Shown: positions 1 through 8,863 of the stretch, piece by piece
Numbering within the stretch: position 1 is the first letter of the stretch
How the letters are laid out: the number at the start of each line of letters is the position of its first letter
Assembly (NCBI RefSeq): GCF_000502835.1
Contig: NZ_AYVL01000003.1
Span: forward strand, 80,248-139,835
Source of the DNA: Mesorhizobium sp. LSJC280B00
GTDB lineage: Bacteria; Pseudomonadota; Alphaproteobacteria; Rhizobiales; Rhizobiaceae
Reading direction: 5' to 3'
DNA: 59,588 bases
Notes under the pieces: model-generated
What the model saw: the letters and a program-made list of their open reading frames with translations, nothing else
The model's database searches: none
What the model was told of the DNA's origin: nothing
Made by a program: the position numbers and the translations under genes

Positions 1-2
1 CC

Positions 3-1028
3 CAACTGGTGCCGGGCGGTTCGTCCGGTGGCTCCGCATCAGCGGTCTCGGCCTTCCTCTGCGCCGGCGCCACCGCCACCGATACCGGCGGCTCGATCCG
101 CCAGCCCGCCGCCTTCACTGGCACAGTCGGCATCAAGCCGACCTATGGCCGCTGCTCGCGCTGGGGGATCGTAGCCTTCGCCTCGTCGCTCGACCAGGCC
201 GGGCCGATCGCGCGCGACGTGCGCGATGCCGCGATCCTGTTGAAGTCGATGGCTTCGGTCGACCCGAAGGACACGACGTCCGTCGACCTGCCGGTGCCGG
301 ACTACGAGGCGGCGATCGGCCGCCCGATCAGGGGCATGAAGGTCGGCATTCCCAAGGAATATCGTGTCGACGACATGCCCGCGGAGATTGAGGCGCTGTG
401 GCAGAAAGGCATTGCCTGGCTGCGGGATGCTGGTGCCGAGATCGTCGATATCTCGCTGCCGCACACCAAATATGCGCTGCCGGCCTATTACATCGTGGCG
501 CCGGCCGAAGCCTCGTCCAACCTCGCTCGTTACGACGGCGTCCGCTATGGGTTGCGCGTGCCCGGCAAGGACATTGTCGACATGTATGAAAAGACCCGCG
601 CCGCCGGCTTCGGGCGTGAGGTCAAGCGCCGCATCATGATCGGCACCTATGTGCTTTCCGCCGGCTATTACGATGCCTACTATCTGCAGGCGCAGAAAGT
701 TCGCAACCTGATCAAGCGCGATTTCGAAAATGTGTTCGCAGCAGGCGTCGACGTCATCCTGACGCCGGCAACGCCTTCCGCTGCCTTCGGCATCGCCGAC
801 GAGGACATGGCCGCCGACCCGGTCAAGATGTATCTCAACGACATCTTTACGGTGACGGTGAACATGGCCGGCCTGCCCGGCATAGCGGTTCCGGCCGGGC
901 TCGACGCCAAGGGGCTGCCGCTCGGCCTGCAGCTGATCGGCCGGCCCTTCGACGAGGAAACCCTGTTCCAGACCGCCCATGTCATCGAACAGGCGGCGGG
1001 CACATTTCAGCCGGAAAAATGGTGGTAG
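3..1028 (+). CDS. gatA: Glutamyl-tRNA(Gln)/aspartyl-tRNA(Asn) amidotransferase subunit A, 3' part
   Basis: GatA is the glutaminase subunit of the GatCAB complex, which converts misacylated Glu-tRNA(Gln) to Gln-tRNA(Gln) in the cytoplasm. The reading frame is open to the left edge, so the 5' end and the catalytic lysine lie outside the window. Two amidase-signature elements are visible: the GGSSGGS loop that carries the cis-serine, at the very start, and TDTGGSIR, which carries the nucleophilic serine, about 20 residues later. The C-terminus ends normally at EKWW with a TAG stop. A gltX gene elsewhere in the window fits the indirect Gln-tRNA route used by most alphaproteobacteria. A generic amidase is possible but less likely given the close match to the GatA core. 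Confidence 0.93.
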   Translation, partial: QLVPGGSSGGSASAVSAFLCAGATATDTGGSIRQPAAFTGTVGIKPTYGRCSRWGIVAFASSLDQAGPIARDVRDAAILLKSMASVDPKDTTSVDLPVPDYEAAIGRPIRGMKVGIPKEYRVDDMPAEIEALWQKGIAWLRDAGAEIVDISLPHTKYALPAYYIVAPAEASSNLARYDGVRYGLRVPGKDIVDMYEKTRAAGFGREVKRRIMIGTYVLSAGYYDAYYLQAQKVRNLIKRDFENVFAAGVDVILTPATPSAAFGIADEDMAADPVKMYLNDIFTVTVNMAGLPGIAVPAGLDAKGLPLGLQLIGRPFDEETLFQTAHVIEQAAGTFQPEKWW

Positions 1029-1057
1029 GATCGTTTCTCATCTTGAGGGGGTGAGGG

Positions 1058-1852
1058 ATGTTCTTCTATGTCTCCAAGGTTCTCGGGTTCTTCGTCGAGC
1101 CGTTGAATCTCGCGATCTTCCTGTTGCTGGCGGGGCTGATCGCGGCGATGTTCGGGCGGCGACGGTTGGCGACCGCCGGCAGCGCTCTTGCCTTCCTCAT
1201 TCTGGCGGTTTCGATATGGAGCCCGCTCGGCCCCATGATGCTCAATCGGCTGGAGGAACGCTTCCCCAGGCCACCGCTGCCGGAAAAGGTTGACGGTATC
1301 ATAGTGCTTGGCGGCAGTCTGGATGGCGCCGTCAATCTGGTGCGTGGCGGCTATGAAATGAACTCCAGCGGCGACCGGATGGTCGAGGCGGCCGTGCTGG
1401 CGCGGCGGTTCCCGACAGCGAAAGTCGTTATCTCCGGTGGCAGCATCGAAACGTTCCGCGGCGGCGAAGGCGATGCAGATACCGCGCCGCGTTTTTTTGC
1501 CGCTTTCGGCGTGGCGGCCGATCGGCTGATCCTCGAGAACAAATCCCGCAACACCTACGAGAACGCTGTCTTTACCAGGGAACTGGTGACGCCGAAACCG
1601 GGCGAGACCTGGTTGCTGGTGACCTCGGCCTTCCACATGCCACGCGCCAAGGCGCTGTTCGACAAAGCCGGCTTTTCGACCGTTCCGTGGCCGGTCGACT
1701 ATCGCACTTCCGGCAAGGAAAGCATCGGCACCTTGCCTTATCCCGGCGACTGGCTGGAGGTCACCACTGTTGCGATCCGCGAATGGATAGGGCTCACCGC
1801 TTATTGGCTGTCGGGCCGCATCGATCGGCCTTTCCCCGGACCGGGCGGCTGA
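1058..1852 (+). CDS. YdcF/ElyC/SanA family (DUF218) membrane protein
   Basis: The 264-residue protein begins with two predicted membrane segments (about residues 8-30 and 38-58), followed by a DUF218 domain opening with DGIIVLGGSLDG near residue 78. The family includes E. coli ElyC and SanA, which are linked to envelope integrity and undecaprenyl-carrier metabolism, but the biochemical activity is not settled. The gene follows gatA by 29 bp and has a GAGGG ribosome-binding site just before its ATG, so it may be co-transcribed. Its last 52 bp overlap the convergent DUF599 gene on the other strand. The family call is firm; the specific function is unknown. Confidence 0.85.
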   Translation: MFFYVSKVLGFFVEPLNLAIFLLLAGLIAAMFGRRRLATAGSALAFLILAVSIWSPLGPMMLNRLEERFPRPPLPEKVDGIIVLGGSLDGAVNLVRGGYEMNSSGDRMVEAAVLARRFPTAKVVISGGSIETFRGGEGDADTAPRFFAAFGVAADRLILENKSRNTYENAVFTRELVTPKPGETWLLVTSAFHMPRAKALFDKAGFSTVPWPVDYRTSGKESIGTLPYPGDWLEVTTVAIREWIGLTAYWLSGRIDRPFPGPGG

Positions 1853-2544
1853 CCGAGCACCGCCTGCCGCGCCGCCGAGAAAAACTGGCGGCGCACCAGT
1901 ACCGCCAGAAGCAGCAGCGTCGATAGCACGAAGACGGTGGGATCGACGAACCAACCAAGATAGCCGATCGAGAAGAACACGCCGCGCAGGCCCGAATTGA
2001 AATGCTTTCCGGCCAGCATGTTCATGCGCGCGGCACGCCACACCGCCGTTTCGGTGACCGGATTGCGCGACGCCTCGCCATGTGGAATCGGCACGGCGCC
2101 GATCAGGATCGAGCAATAGTTGAACAGCCGGTAAGCCCAGCCGAACTTGAAGAAGGAAAAGGCCAGGATCAGCACCAGCCCGAACACCTTCGTCTGGAAG
2201 GCCGCGCGTGAGGACGTGGCGCCAAACGGCAGGTCGCTCAGCACGGTCAGAACCTGATCGGAGGCGCCGAGCAGGGCAAAACAGCCGCCGATCGCAATCA
2301 GCGAACTGGAGGCAAAGAAGGCGGTCCCCTGTTGCAGCCCGCTCATGATAGCGGTGTCGACGATGCGGATCTCGCGTTCGGCCATGGTCCGCATCCAGGC
2401 CTCGCGCTGCGCGTTCATAGCCCTCGTCAGCGACATGCGGCTGACCAGCATTCCGTCGGCGGCGAGCGTATGCAGCACCCACGCGGTAAGGAAGAACCCC
2501 AGCGCCGCAAGGTCGGCCGTCGATAGGTGAAAGGAATCGCTCAT
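1801..2544 (-). CDS. DUF599 family multi-pass membrane protein
   Basis: This 247-residue hydrophobic protein has about four predicted membrane segments, near residues 10-30, 70-95, 118-140 and 190-215. It matches the general layout of DUF599 proteins of alphaproteobacteria, with long polar stretches such as the NAQREAWM region between helices. No function is established for the family. It converges on the YdcF-type gene, with the two coding ends overlapping by 52 bp. It diverges from the serine deaminase gene across about 170 bp that should hold both promoters. Confidence 0.75.
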   Translation of the reverse strand: MSDSFHLSTADLAALGFFLTAWVLHTLAADGMLVSRMSLTRAMNAQREAWMRTMAEREIRIVDTAIMSGLQQGTAFFASSSLIAIGGCFALLGASDQVLTVLSDLPFGATSSRAAFQTKVFGLVLILAFSFFKFGWAYRLFNYCSILIGAVPIPHGEASRNPVTETAVWRAARMNMLAGKHFNSGLRGVFFSIGYLGWFVDPTVFVLSTLLLLAVLVRRQFFSAARQAVLGQPPGPGKGRSMRPDSQ

Positions 2545-2714
2545 GCGTTGCTTTTACCACAGGCGGAGGGGGCGCTTCGATGGTCGAAGCTGGAATGTCG
2601 CTGCCGGAGCAAACGAGGTCGGCAGGCGCAGCGCGGCGGTCCTTAAAACAGCGGAAAACATCATGGGAATTCCTATATGTAGACCTCAACAGGGTCCCAG
2701 GAGAAAACGCCCAC

Positions 2715-4118
<1,404 letters not shown>

Positions 4119-4203
4119 GCGCCAATCTGGCGGCCTGGACCACCACTGTGGAGAAGTCGATCAGGCCGTTGACGCGTTCGCGTGCTGGACTAAACCTTAA
4201 ACG

Positions 4204-4641
4204 ATGTCTCTCAATCTCATAAAGCTTTGCGTCGGCTGTGACAGCGTCGAGGATCTGGAAGAGTGGATTGCCTTCCGTCTCGACGAGCGGCGCCGCGCCG
4301 GCGAACCGGCCGAGCACTACCACACCACCCGCATGGTGCCGACGCGTGGCGCCGAGATTACCGGCGGCGGCTCGCTCTACTGGGTGATCAAGGGCAATGT
4401 CCAATGCCGCCAGCTGATCACCGAAATCCGGCCCTTCACCGATGACGAGGGCATCGGCCGTTGCCATCTGATCCTCGATCCCGAGGTCGTGCGCACTGAC
4501 TGGCAACCGCGCCGTGCATTCCAGGGGTGGCGCTACCTGAAGCCGGCGGACGCGCCGGCCGATCTCGGCAAGGGCAAAGCCGGGCTGATCGAGATGCCGC
4601 CGAAGCTCAGGCGTGAGCTTGCCGATCTCGGCCTGCTCTGA
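4204..4641 (+). CDS. DUF1489 family protein
   Basis: This 145-residue soluble protein has the typical DUF1489 pattern: N-terminal LIKLCVGCDSVEDLEEW, a central YHTTRMVPTR motif, and GGSLYWVIKG followed by CRQ. The family is largely confined to alphaproteobacteria and has no known function. The arrangement KGNVQCRQ-ITEI recalls small proteins with an RNA- or nucleotide-binding fold, but that is a guess. It lies between sdaA and the VWA-like gene, all on one strand, with 124 bp before the next start. Confidence 0.8.
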   Translation: MSLNLIKLCVGCDSVEDLEEWIAFRLDERRRAGEPAEHYHTTRMVPTRGAEITGGGSLYWVIKGNVQCRQLITEIRPFTDDEGIGRCHLILDPEVVRTDWQPRRAFQGWRYLKPADAPADLGKGKAGLIEMPPKLRRELADLGLL

Positions 4642-4765
4642 CGCCGAGAAACGCAACGCCAAGACCACCAGCCGAAGCGCTGTCCGCAGGTGCCATCATC
4701 ACAGGTCCTCCAGGTCGCCTCATCTGGGCTTGCAAGCCGGGGAACAACGCCACATCTTGAATGTC

Positions 4766-5497
4766 ATGAGCGACAAGAAGCAGCCCGTGCCTGCAAGGGC
4801 CAATCCTGCGCCGGTCGAGTCACAATCGAGCACCGGCGAGATCGACGCGTTTCTCCGTCAGGCAAGGACGCTCGCTGCATCCGCCACCGGTTCAGGCAGG
4901 CTGATCCTGTCCCTCGACGCGACGATGAGCCGCCAGCCGACCTGGGATCTCGCCTGTGCGCTGCAGGCCGAGATGTTCGACGCCGTCGGCAAGGCCGGGG
5001 CGCTCAAGGTTCAACTTGTCTATTTTCGCGGCCTTGGCGAGTGCCGCTCGTCCGCATTCGTCACCGATACCGAAGCTCTGAAACAGCTGATGACGCGCAT
5101 CGACTGCCGCAGCGGCCATACCCAGATCGGCAAGGTGCTCGCCCATGCGCTGAAACAGACGGCGGCGGCCAAGGTCAACGCGCTGGTCTATATCGGCGAC
5201 GCGATGGAAGAAAACATAGATGATCTGGCCGAAAAGGCCGGCAGCCTCGGTCTGCACGGCGTTCCTGTCTTCGTCTTTCAGGAGGGCCATGATGCCGCCG
5301 CGGAAAAGGCGTTCAAGGAAATTGCGCGGCTGTCGAAAGGGGCCTGGTTCCGCTTCGATCGGCGGGCTGCCGCAACCTTGGCCGGTCTGCTTTCGTCCGT
5401 CGCCGTGTTTGCGACCGGCGGGCTGAAGGCACTGGAGGCCCGGGGCAGGCCGGAGGACCGGCTGATGATCGAGCATATGCGGGGCGGCGGAAACTGA
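4766..5497 (+). CDS. VWA-domain-like cytosolic protein coupled to a J-domain gene
   Basis: I start this at the ATG at 4766 (MSDKKQPVP...), giving 243 residues; the 51 codons upstream are low-complexity and overlap the DUF1489 gene. After a disordered N-terminus of about 40 residues, the strand LILSLDATMS carries a DxTxS pattern resembling the first MIDAS metal-binding loop of von Willebrand factor A domains. The rest alternates hydrophobic strands and helices (ALVYIGDAME, VPVFVFQEGHD) as expected of this fold. I see no signal peptide or membrane segment. Its TGA overlaps the next ATG by one base, so the two proteins are probably made together. The partner and role are unknown. Confidence 0.75.
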   Translation: MSDKKQPVPARANPAPVESQSSTGEIDAFLRQARTLAASATGSGRLILSLDATMSRQPTWDLACALQAEMFDAVGKAGALKVQLVYFRGLGECRSSAFVTDTEALKQLMTRIDCRSGHTQIGKVLAHALKQTAAAKVNALVYIGDAMEENIDDLAEKAGSLGLHGVPVFVFQEGHDAAAEKAFKEIARLSKGAWFRFDRRAAATLAGLLSSVAVFATGGLKALEARGRPEDRLMIEHMRGGGN

Positions 5498-6195
5498 TGG
5501 GCGCGATTATCGCTTTCGTAGCATTGCTTCTGGTGTTTCTCGGCATGCTCACCATCTTCCTGCGCGCCGATCCGGCGAAGCTTGCACGCGGCATGAGGAC
5601 GCTTGGACCTGTGCTGCTCGGGCTGGTCGGCGTCGCCGTGCTGCTGGTCGGGCGCGAGGGCATCGGCGGCTTGATCCTGTCGGCTGCGCTCGCCTGGTAC
5701 GGCTCCATGCGCATGAATCGGCCGGCAGCCAAACTGGCGGCAGGCAAGCGTTCGACAGTTCGTACGGCGGCGCTTGAGATGGAACTCGATCACGATACCG
5801 GCGGCCTCGAAGGCCTTGTGCTGGCCGGGCGCCATGAAGGCAAGATGCTTGGCTCGATGGGGCTTGCCGAATTGCAGCAACTCTATCGCGAACTCTCCGG
5901 CGATCCGGAGAGCCGCCAATTGCTAGAGACGTATCTTGACGGCAGATTTCCCATCTGGCGCAAAGACGCTGATGCGAATGGTGGCGAAGGGCTGGGTGTT
6001 GCGCCAGGTTCTGGCGCCATGACTAAGGAGGAGGCCTACAAGATCCTTGGTCTTGAAGCGGGGGCTGCCGCGGCGGATGTCCGCAAGGCGCACCGCCGCC
6101 TGATGCAGCGCCTGCACCCCGATATCGGTGGCACGTCTTTCCTGGCGGCGCGGATCAATGAAGCCAAGGACGTCTTGCTCTCCAATCACAACTAG
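5497..6195 (+). CDS. Membrane-anchored J-domain protein (Tim14/Pam18-like)
   Basis: The 232-residue protein has two N-terminal hydrophobic segments (about residues 3-22 and 38-66), a cytosolic linker, and a C-terminal J-domain. The domain begins at TKEEAYKILGLE and includes the HPD tripeptide (LHPDIGGT) that stimulates Hsp70 ATPase activity, then AARINEAKDVLL. A C-terminal J-domain behind a membrane anchor is the layout of mitochondrial Tim14/Pam18 and its alphaproteobacterial relatives, as opposed to DnaJ, where the J-domain is N-terminal. It is translationally coupled to the VWA-like gene (TGATG). The DnaK partner is inferred from the family; the substrate is unknown. Confidence 0.82.
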   Translation: MGAIIAFVALLLVFLGMLTIFLRADPAKLARGMRTLGPVLLGLVGVAVLLVGREGIGGLILSAALAWYGSMRMNRPAAKLAAGKRSTVRTAALEMELDHDTGGLEGLVLAGRHEGKMLGSMGLAELQQLYRELSGDPESRQLLETYLDGRFPIWRKDADANGGEGLGVAPGSGAMTKEEAYKILGLEAGAAAADVRKAHRRLMQRLHPDIGGTSFLAARINEAKDVLLSNHN

Positions 6196-6242
6196 TCTCC
6201 TTCGACGCAGAACTTCGGGAAAGATATCGTTTCGCGCGCCGC

Positions 6243-7631
6243 TTACTGCTGGACGGCGTAGCACTCGATCTTCTTCTTTTTCAAAGCGTTGCAGGCTTTC
6301 CAGGCAGCCGTCTTCGAACCGAAACCACCGAACCGGGCGCGGTAGTAGGTGACACCGTCCTTGTCGAAGGCGACGGTGAAACCGGAGGCATCGGTCAGAA
6401 CGGAGGGCGCCTGCTTCGTCGCCTTGTCGAGGAAAGCCTTCGCTTCGGCCTGTTTTGGCGAAGAGGCGACCTGTATTGCCCAGCCGGATGGCACCGACGC
6501 CGTGCTGACCGGATCGACCTCTGCCGCCGGTTCGGCATAGGCTGCGGCGACCCGGGCTGTCGCCACGTCGTCCACCGTCGACACAGCCGTCGTCTTGACC
6601 CTCTTGGCCTGAACGACCGGAGCGGTATCTTCAACGACGGGCGCATTTTCCTCGACAAGAGAGGCAACGGCATCGTCGTCCGGCTTACTGTCCGGTGTCG
6701 GCGCGTCATGCTTCGGTAGAAGCACCTTGGCCAAGGCTGAAATCGGATTGCCGCCGCCGGCCTTGGCAATCAGCACGCCGCCGCCGCGCGACGACGCCTG
6801 CGGCATGTAGGCATTGATCAACCCGGCCATCTGGCTGTCGCGGCTGCCGCCGGACCTGCCGCCCATGACCACCGCTACGATGCGCCGATCGCCATCCGAG
6901 ACCGAGGAGACCAGATTGTAACCGGAGGCGCGGGTGTAACCGGTCTTGATGCCGTCGACGCCCTTGATGCGTCCGAGCAGACGATTGTGGCCGTTGATGC
7001 GCTGCCGCCCGTAAAGAAAGGAGCGCTGCGAGAAATAGCCGTAATATTGCGGGAAATGCTCTCTCAGGGCGATGCCGAGCATCGCCATGTCGCGCGCGGT
7101 CGTGAACTGGCCGGGATCAGGCAAGCCGTTGGCGTTGCGGAAAACGGTTCCCCTCATGCCCAGCGCCCGCGCCTTGGCGGTCATCATGCGGGCGAAATTG
7201 GCTTCATTGCCGCCAAGCATCTCGCCAAGCGCCGTTGCGGAATCGTTTGCCGATTTGGTCACCATCGACAGGATCGCGGTCTCGACCGTGACCGAGCCGC
7301 CCCGCTTGACGCCGAGCTTCGTCGGCGGTTCGGCAGCGGCATTGGCCGAGAACACGACCGGGGAATTCTTGCTGATCCTGCCCTTCGCCAACGCCTCGAA
7401 CGTCAGATAGAGCGTCATCATCTTGGTAAGCGAAGCCGGATAGCGCCGGCCATCGGCATCCGACGAATAAAGCACCTTGCCGGTCTTGGCATCGATGACG
7501 ATGGCCGCCGACTTGGCCGCCATGGATGAAGCCGCGTCCGCGACGACGAAGCTCATCGCCATGGCGAGGATCATGATCGTTTTGAAGGGGGACGCGGATT
7601 TAGAAACGAAGCCCGACAACGCCTTACGCAC
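6243..7631 (-). CDS. D-alanyl-D-alanine carboxypeptidase (S11 family) with C-terminal SPOR domain
   Basis: This periplasmic penicillin-binding protein trims the terminal D-Ala of peptidoglycan pentapeptides. I start it at a GTG at 7631 with AAGGAA 7 bp upstream. That gives 462 residues with a signal peptide ending near ASSMAA (about 38); the longer in-frame extension has no such logic. The catalytic motifs are all present: SLTK at about 67-70, SAN at about 127-129 and KTG at about 229-231. A low-complexity linker (about 310-380) leads to a SPOR domain (about 385-462), which binds denuded glycan at septa. It is divergent from the phasin gene. Confidence 0.92.
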   Translation of the reverse strand: MRKALSGFVSKSASPFKTIMILAMAMSFVVADAASSMAAKSAAIVIDAKTGKVLYSSDADGRRYPASLTKMMTLYLTFEALAKGRISKNSPVVFSANAAAEPPTKLGVKRGGSVTVETAILSMVTKSANDSATALGEMLGGNEANFARMMTAKARALGMRGTVFRNANGLPDPGQFTTARDMAMLGIALREHFPQYYGYFSQRSFLYGRQRINGHNRLLGRIKGVDGIKTGYTRASGYNLVSSVSDGDRRIVAVVMGGRSGGSRDSQMAGLINAYMPQASSRGGGVLIAKAGGGNPISALAKVLLPKHDAPTPDSKPDDDAVASLVEENAPVVEDTAPVVQAKRVKTTAVSTVDDVATARVAAAYAEPAAEVDPVSTASVPSGWAIQVASSPKQAEAKAFLDKATKQAPSVLTDASGFTVAFDKDGVTYYRARFGGFGSKTAAWKACNALKKKKIECYAVQQ

Positions 7632-7697
7632 TGATAGTTCCTTTGAATTCCGTTGCCTTGGAGGCGGCAAAGGGTCCTGCCTCACCTCCGGCCACGC

Positions 7698-7733
7698 TAA
7701 CGCGGGCAGCGTTACCAATCCGTTTATGGTAAC
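7698..7733. promoter_or_regulatory. Overlapping inverted repeats upstream of the D,D-carboxypeptidase gene
   Basis: Two perfect inverted repeats share bases here: TAACGC-N5-GCGTTA at 7698-7714 and GTTACCA-N9-TGGTAAC at 7711-7733. They lie about 67-102 bp upstream of the carboxypeptidase start, within the divergent region shared with the phasin gene. They cannot both form at once as cruciforms. Operator use by a dimeric regulator is more likely, but no regulator is identified. Confidence 0.45.
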
Positions 7734-7826
7734 CGCCGCGTTCACCATTTTCTGTGTGATTGAGCTTCTCTTTATTCGAATCCTAGCGATTGCCGGCAGC
7801 TCACGATGCGCATTGCCGCGGGAATC

Positions 7827-7854
7827 TTGACTTTTGTGCACTGCACAATATATT
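7827..7854 (+). promoter_or_regulatory. Predicted phasin promoter (TTGACT / TATATT, 16-bp spacer)
   Basis: TTGACT at 7827-7832 and TATATT at 7849-7854 are separated by 16 bp, close to the housekeeping sigma-70 consensus. The predicted start would fall near 7861, leaving a leader of about 65-70 bases before the phasin ATG. The spacer is occupied by a perfect palindrome, listed separately. Confidence 0.6.
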
Positions 7855-7870
7855 TACACGCATTGCACAA
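7834..7870. promoter_or_regulatory. Palindromic operator between -35 and -10, plus a downstream half-site
   Basis: TTGTGCA-C-TGCACAA at 7834-7848 is a perfect palindrome with 7-bp arms lying between the -35 and -10 of the predicted phasin promoter. TTGCACAA recurs at 7863-7870, so the TGCACAA units are 22 bp apart, about two helical turns. TGC/GCA-type sites near phasin genes are typical of PhaR-family repressors that sense polyhydroxybutyrate. Assignment to PhaR is inference. Confidence 0.55.
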
Positions 7871-7928
7871 CGCGGCCCGGACAAGCCGCGTCTATCGTCC
7901 AAGGCAACCGTTCAAGGGAATGCGTGAA

Positions 7929-8258
7929 ATGACCCAGACCTATGAAGATTTCAGCAAATACGGCAAGGAATTTGCGGACACCGGATTGAAGAGCTTCGCC
8001 TCGCTGTCCAAGGGTGCGCAGGCTATCGCCGCCGAGGCGGGCGAGTACACCAAGAAAAGCTTCGAAGCCGGTAGCGCCGCTGTCGAGAAGCTCTTTTCCG
8101 CCAAGTCGCTGGACAAGGCGATCGAGATCCAGTCCGACTATGCCAAGCAGTCCTATGAGAGCTTCGTCACCGAAGCCACCAAGCTTGGCGATCTCTATGC
8201 CGAACTCGCCAAGGAAGCCTACAAGCCGTTCGAATCGATCGTCGCCAAGGCGAAGTAA
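7929..8258 (+). CDS. Phasin family protein
   Basis: Phasins coat polyhydroxyalkanoate granules. I start at the ATG at 7929 (MTQTYEDFSKYGKEF), 109 residues, because AAGGGA sits about 9 bp upstream; the ATG at 7920 would leave no room for a ribosome-binding site. The sequence is almost entirely amphipathic helix rich in Ala, Lys and Glu, with the phasin pattern around SFEAGSAAVEKLFSAKSLDKAIEIQSDYA split over its centre (about 45-75) and a terminal KPFESIVAKAK. It has its own promoter with an operator-like palindrome and its own terminator, so it is probably a monocistronic, strongly expressed gene. Confidence 0.88.
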   Translation: MTQTYEDFSKYGKEFADTGLKSFASLSKGAQAIAAEAGEYTKKSFEAGSAAVEKLFSAKSLDKAIEIQSDYAKQSYESFVTEATKLGDLYAELAKEAYKPFESIVAKAK

Positions 8259-8303
8259 ATTCGACGAACGTTCCGAGCCGGCCCCCGGGCTTGCAAAGAC
8301 AGA

Positions 8304-8331
8304 CCCGGTCGCGAACGCGGCCGGGTTTTTT
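8304..8331 (+). terminator. Rho-independent terminator after phasin
   Basis: CCCGGTCGCG at 8304-8313, an AA loop, and CGCGGCCGGG at 8316-8325 form a 10-bp stem with one T-G wobble. Six T residues follow directly. The terminator lies 45 bp after the phasin stop. Confidence 0.85.
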
Positions 8332-8530
8332 CATGCCAGCTCGAAATCGGGGGCCTGTGGTCTTCACGATTTGAAAAATCGGTCAAGTTTGGCCACCTAG
8401 CCATATTGTCAGCTAAACAGAAGGGCTTAAAATCGTCCATCGAACACCTACATGTCGAGCATGCATGAGGATTCGAAAGAGGCAGGACTACGTGACTACA
8501 GGTTTGACTGCCACGAGCTACGTGGTGCGA

Positions 8531-8857
8531 ATGCAGAACGGCAGCAACGGCAATGAGGCCGGTCGCGGCACGGCCGTCATCACGCGCACAAAAACCAAGA
8601 CCAAGAAGCCCAGTCTGTATCGGGTCCTCATTCTTAACGACGACTACACACCCATGGAATTCGTGGTCCACGTGCTGGAGCGCTTTTTCCAGAAGGACCG
8701 CGAAGCCGCCACACGCATAATGCTTCATGTTCACAATCATGGGGTGGGCGAGTGCGGGGTCTATACATTCGAGGTGGCCGAGACCAAAGTGGCTCAGGTC
8801 ATGGATTTCGCCCGACAGAATCAGCATCCGCTGCAATGCGTGATGGAGAAGAAGTGA
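8531..8857 (+). CDS. clpS: ATP-dependent Clp protease adaptor ClpS
   Basis: ClpS binds N-degron substrates and delivers them to ClpAP. The core [17 protein letters not shown], the helix [26 protein letters not shown] and the C-terminal [10 protein letters not shown] are characteristic. I give the ATG at 8531 (MQNGSNGNE, 108 residues). A GTG at 8492 has a somewhat better AGGCAGGA ribosome-binding site and would give 121 residues, so the start is uncertain; the N-terminal tail is flexible in this family in any case. clpA follows 6 bp after the stop, so the adaptor and unfoldase form one operon. A second ClpS paralogue is usual in rhizobia but is not in this window. Confidence 0.92.
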   Translation: MQNGSNGNEAGRGTAVITRTKTKTKKPSLYRVLILNDDYTPMEFVVHVLERFFQKDREAATRIMLHVHNHGVGECGVYTFEVAETKVAQVMDFARQNQHPLQCVMEKK

Positions 8858-8863
8858 GGTAAC

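Noticed and set aside
2580..2714. A 45-residue N-terminal extension of the serine deaminase
   Set aside because: It does not resemble the family, whereas the GTG at 2715 has a good ribosome-binding site and the canonical N-terminus.
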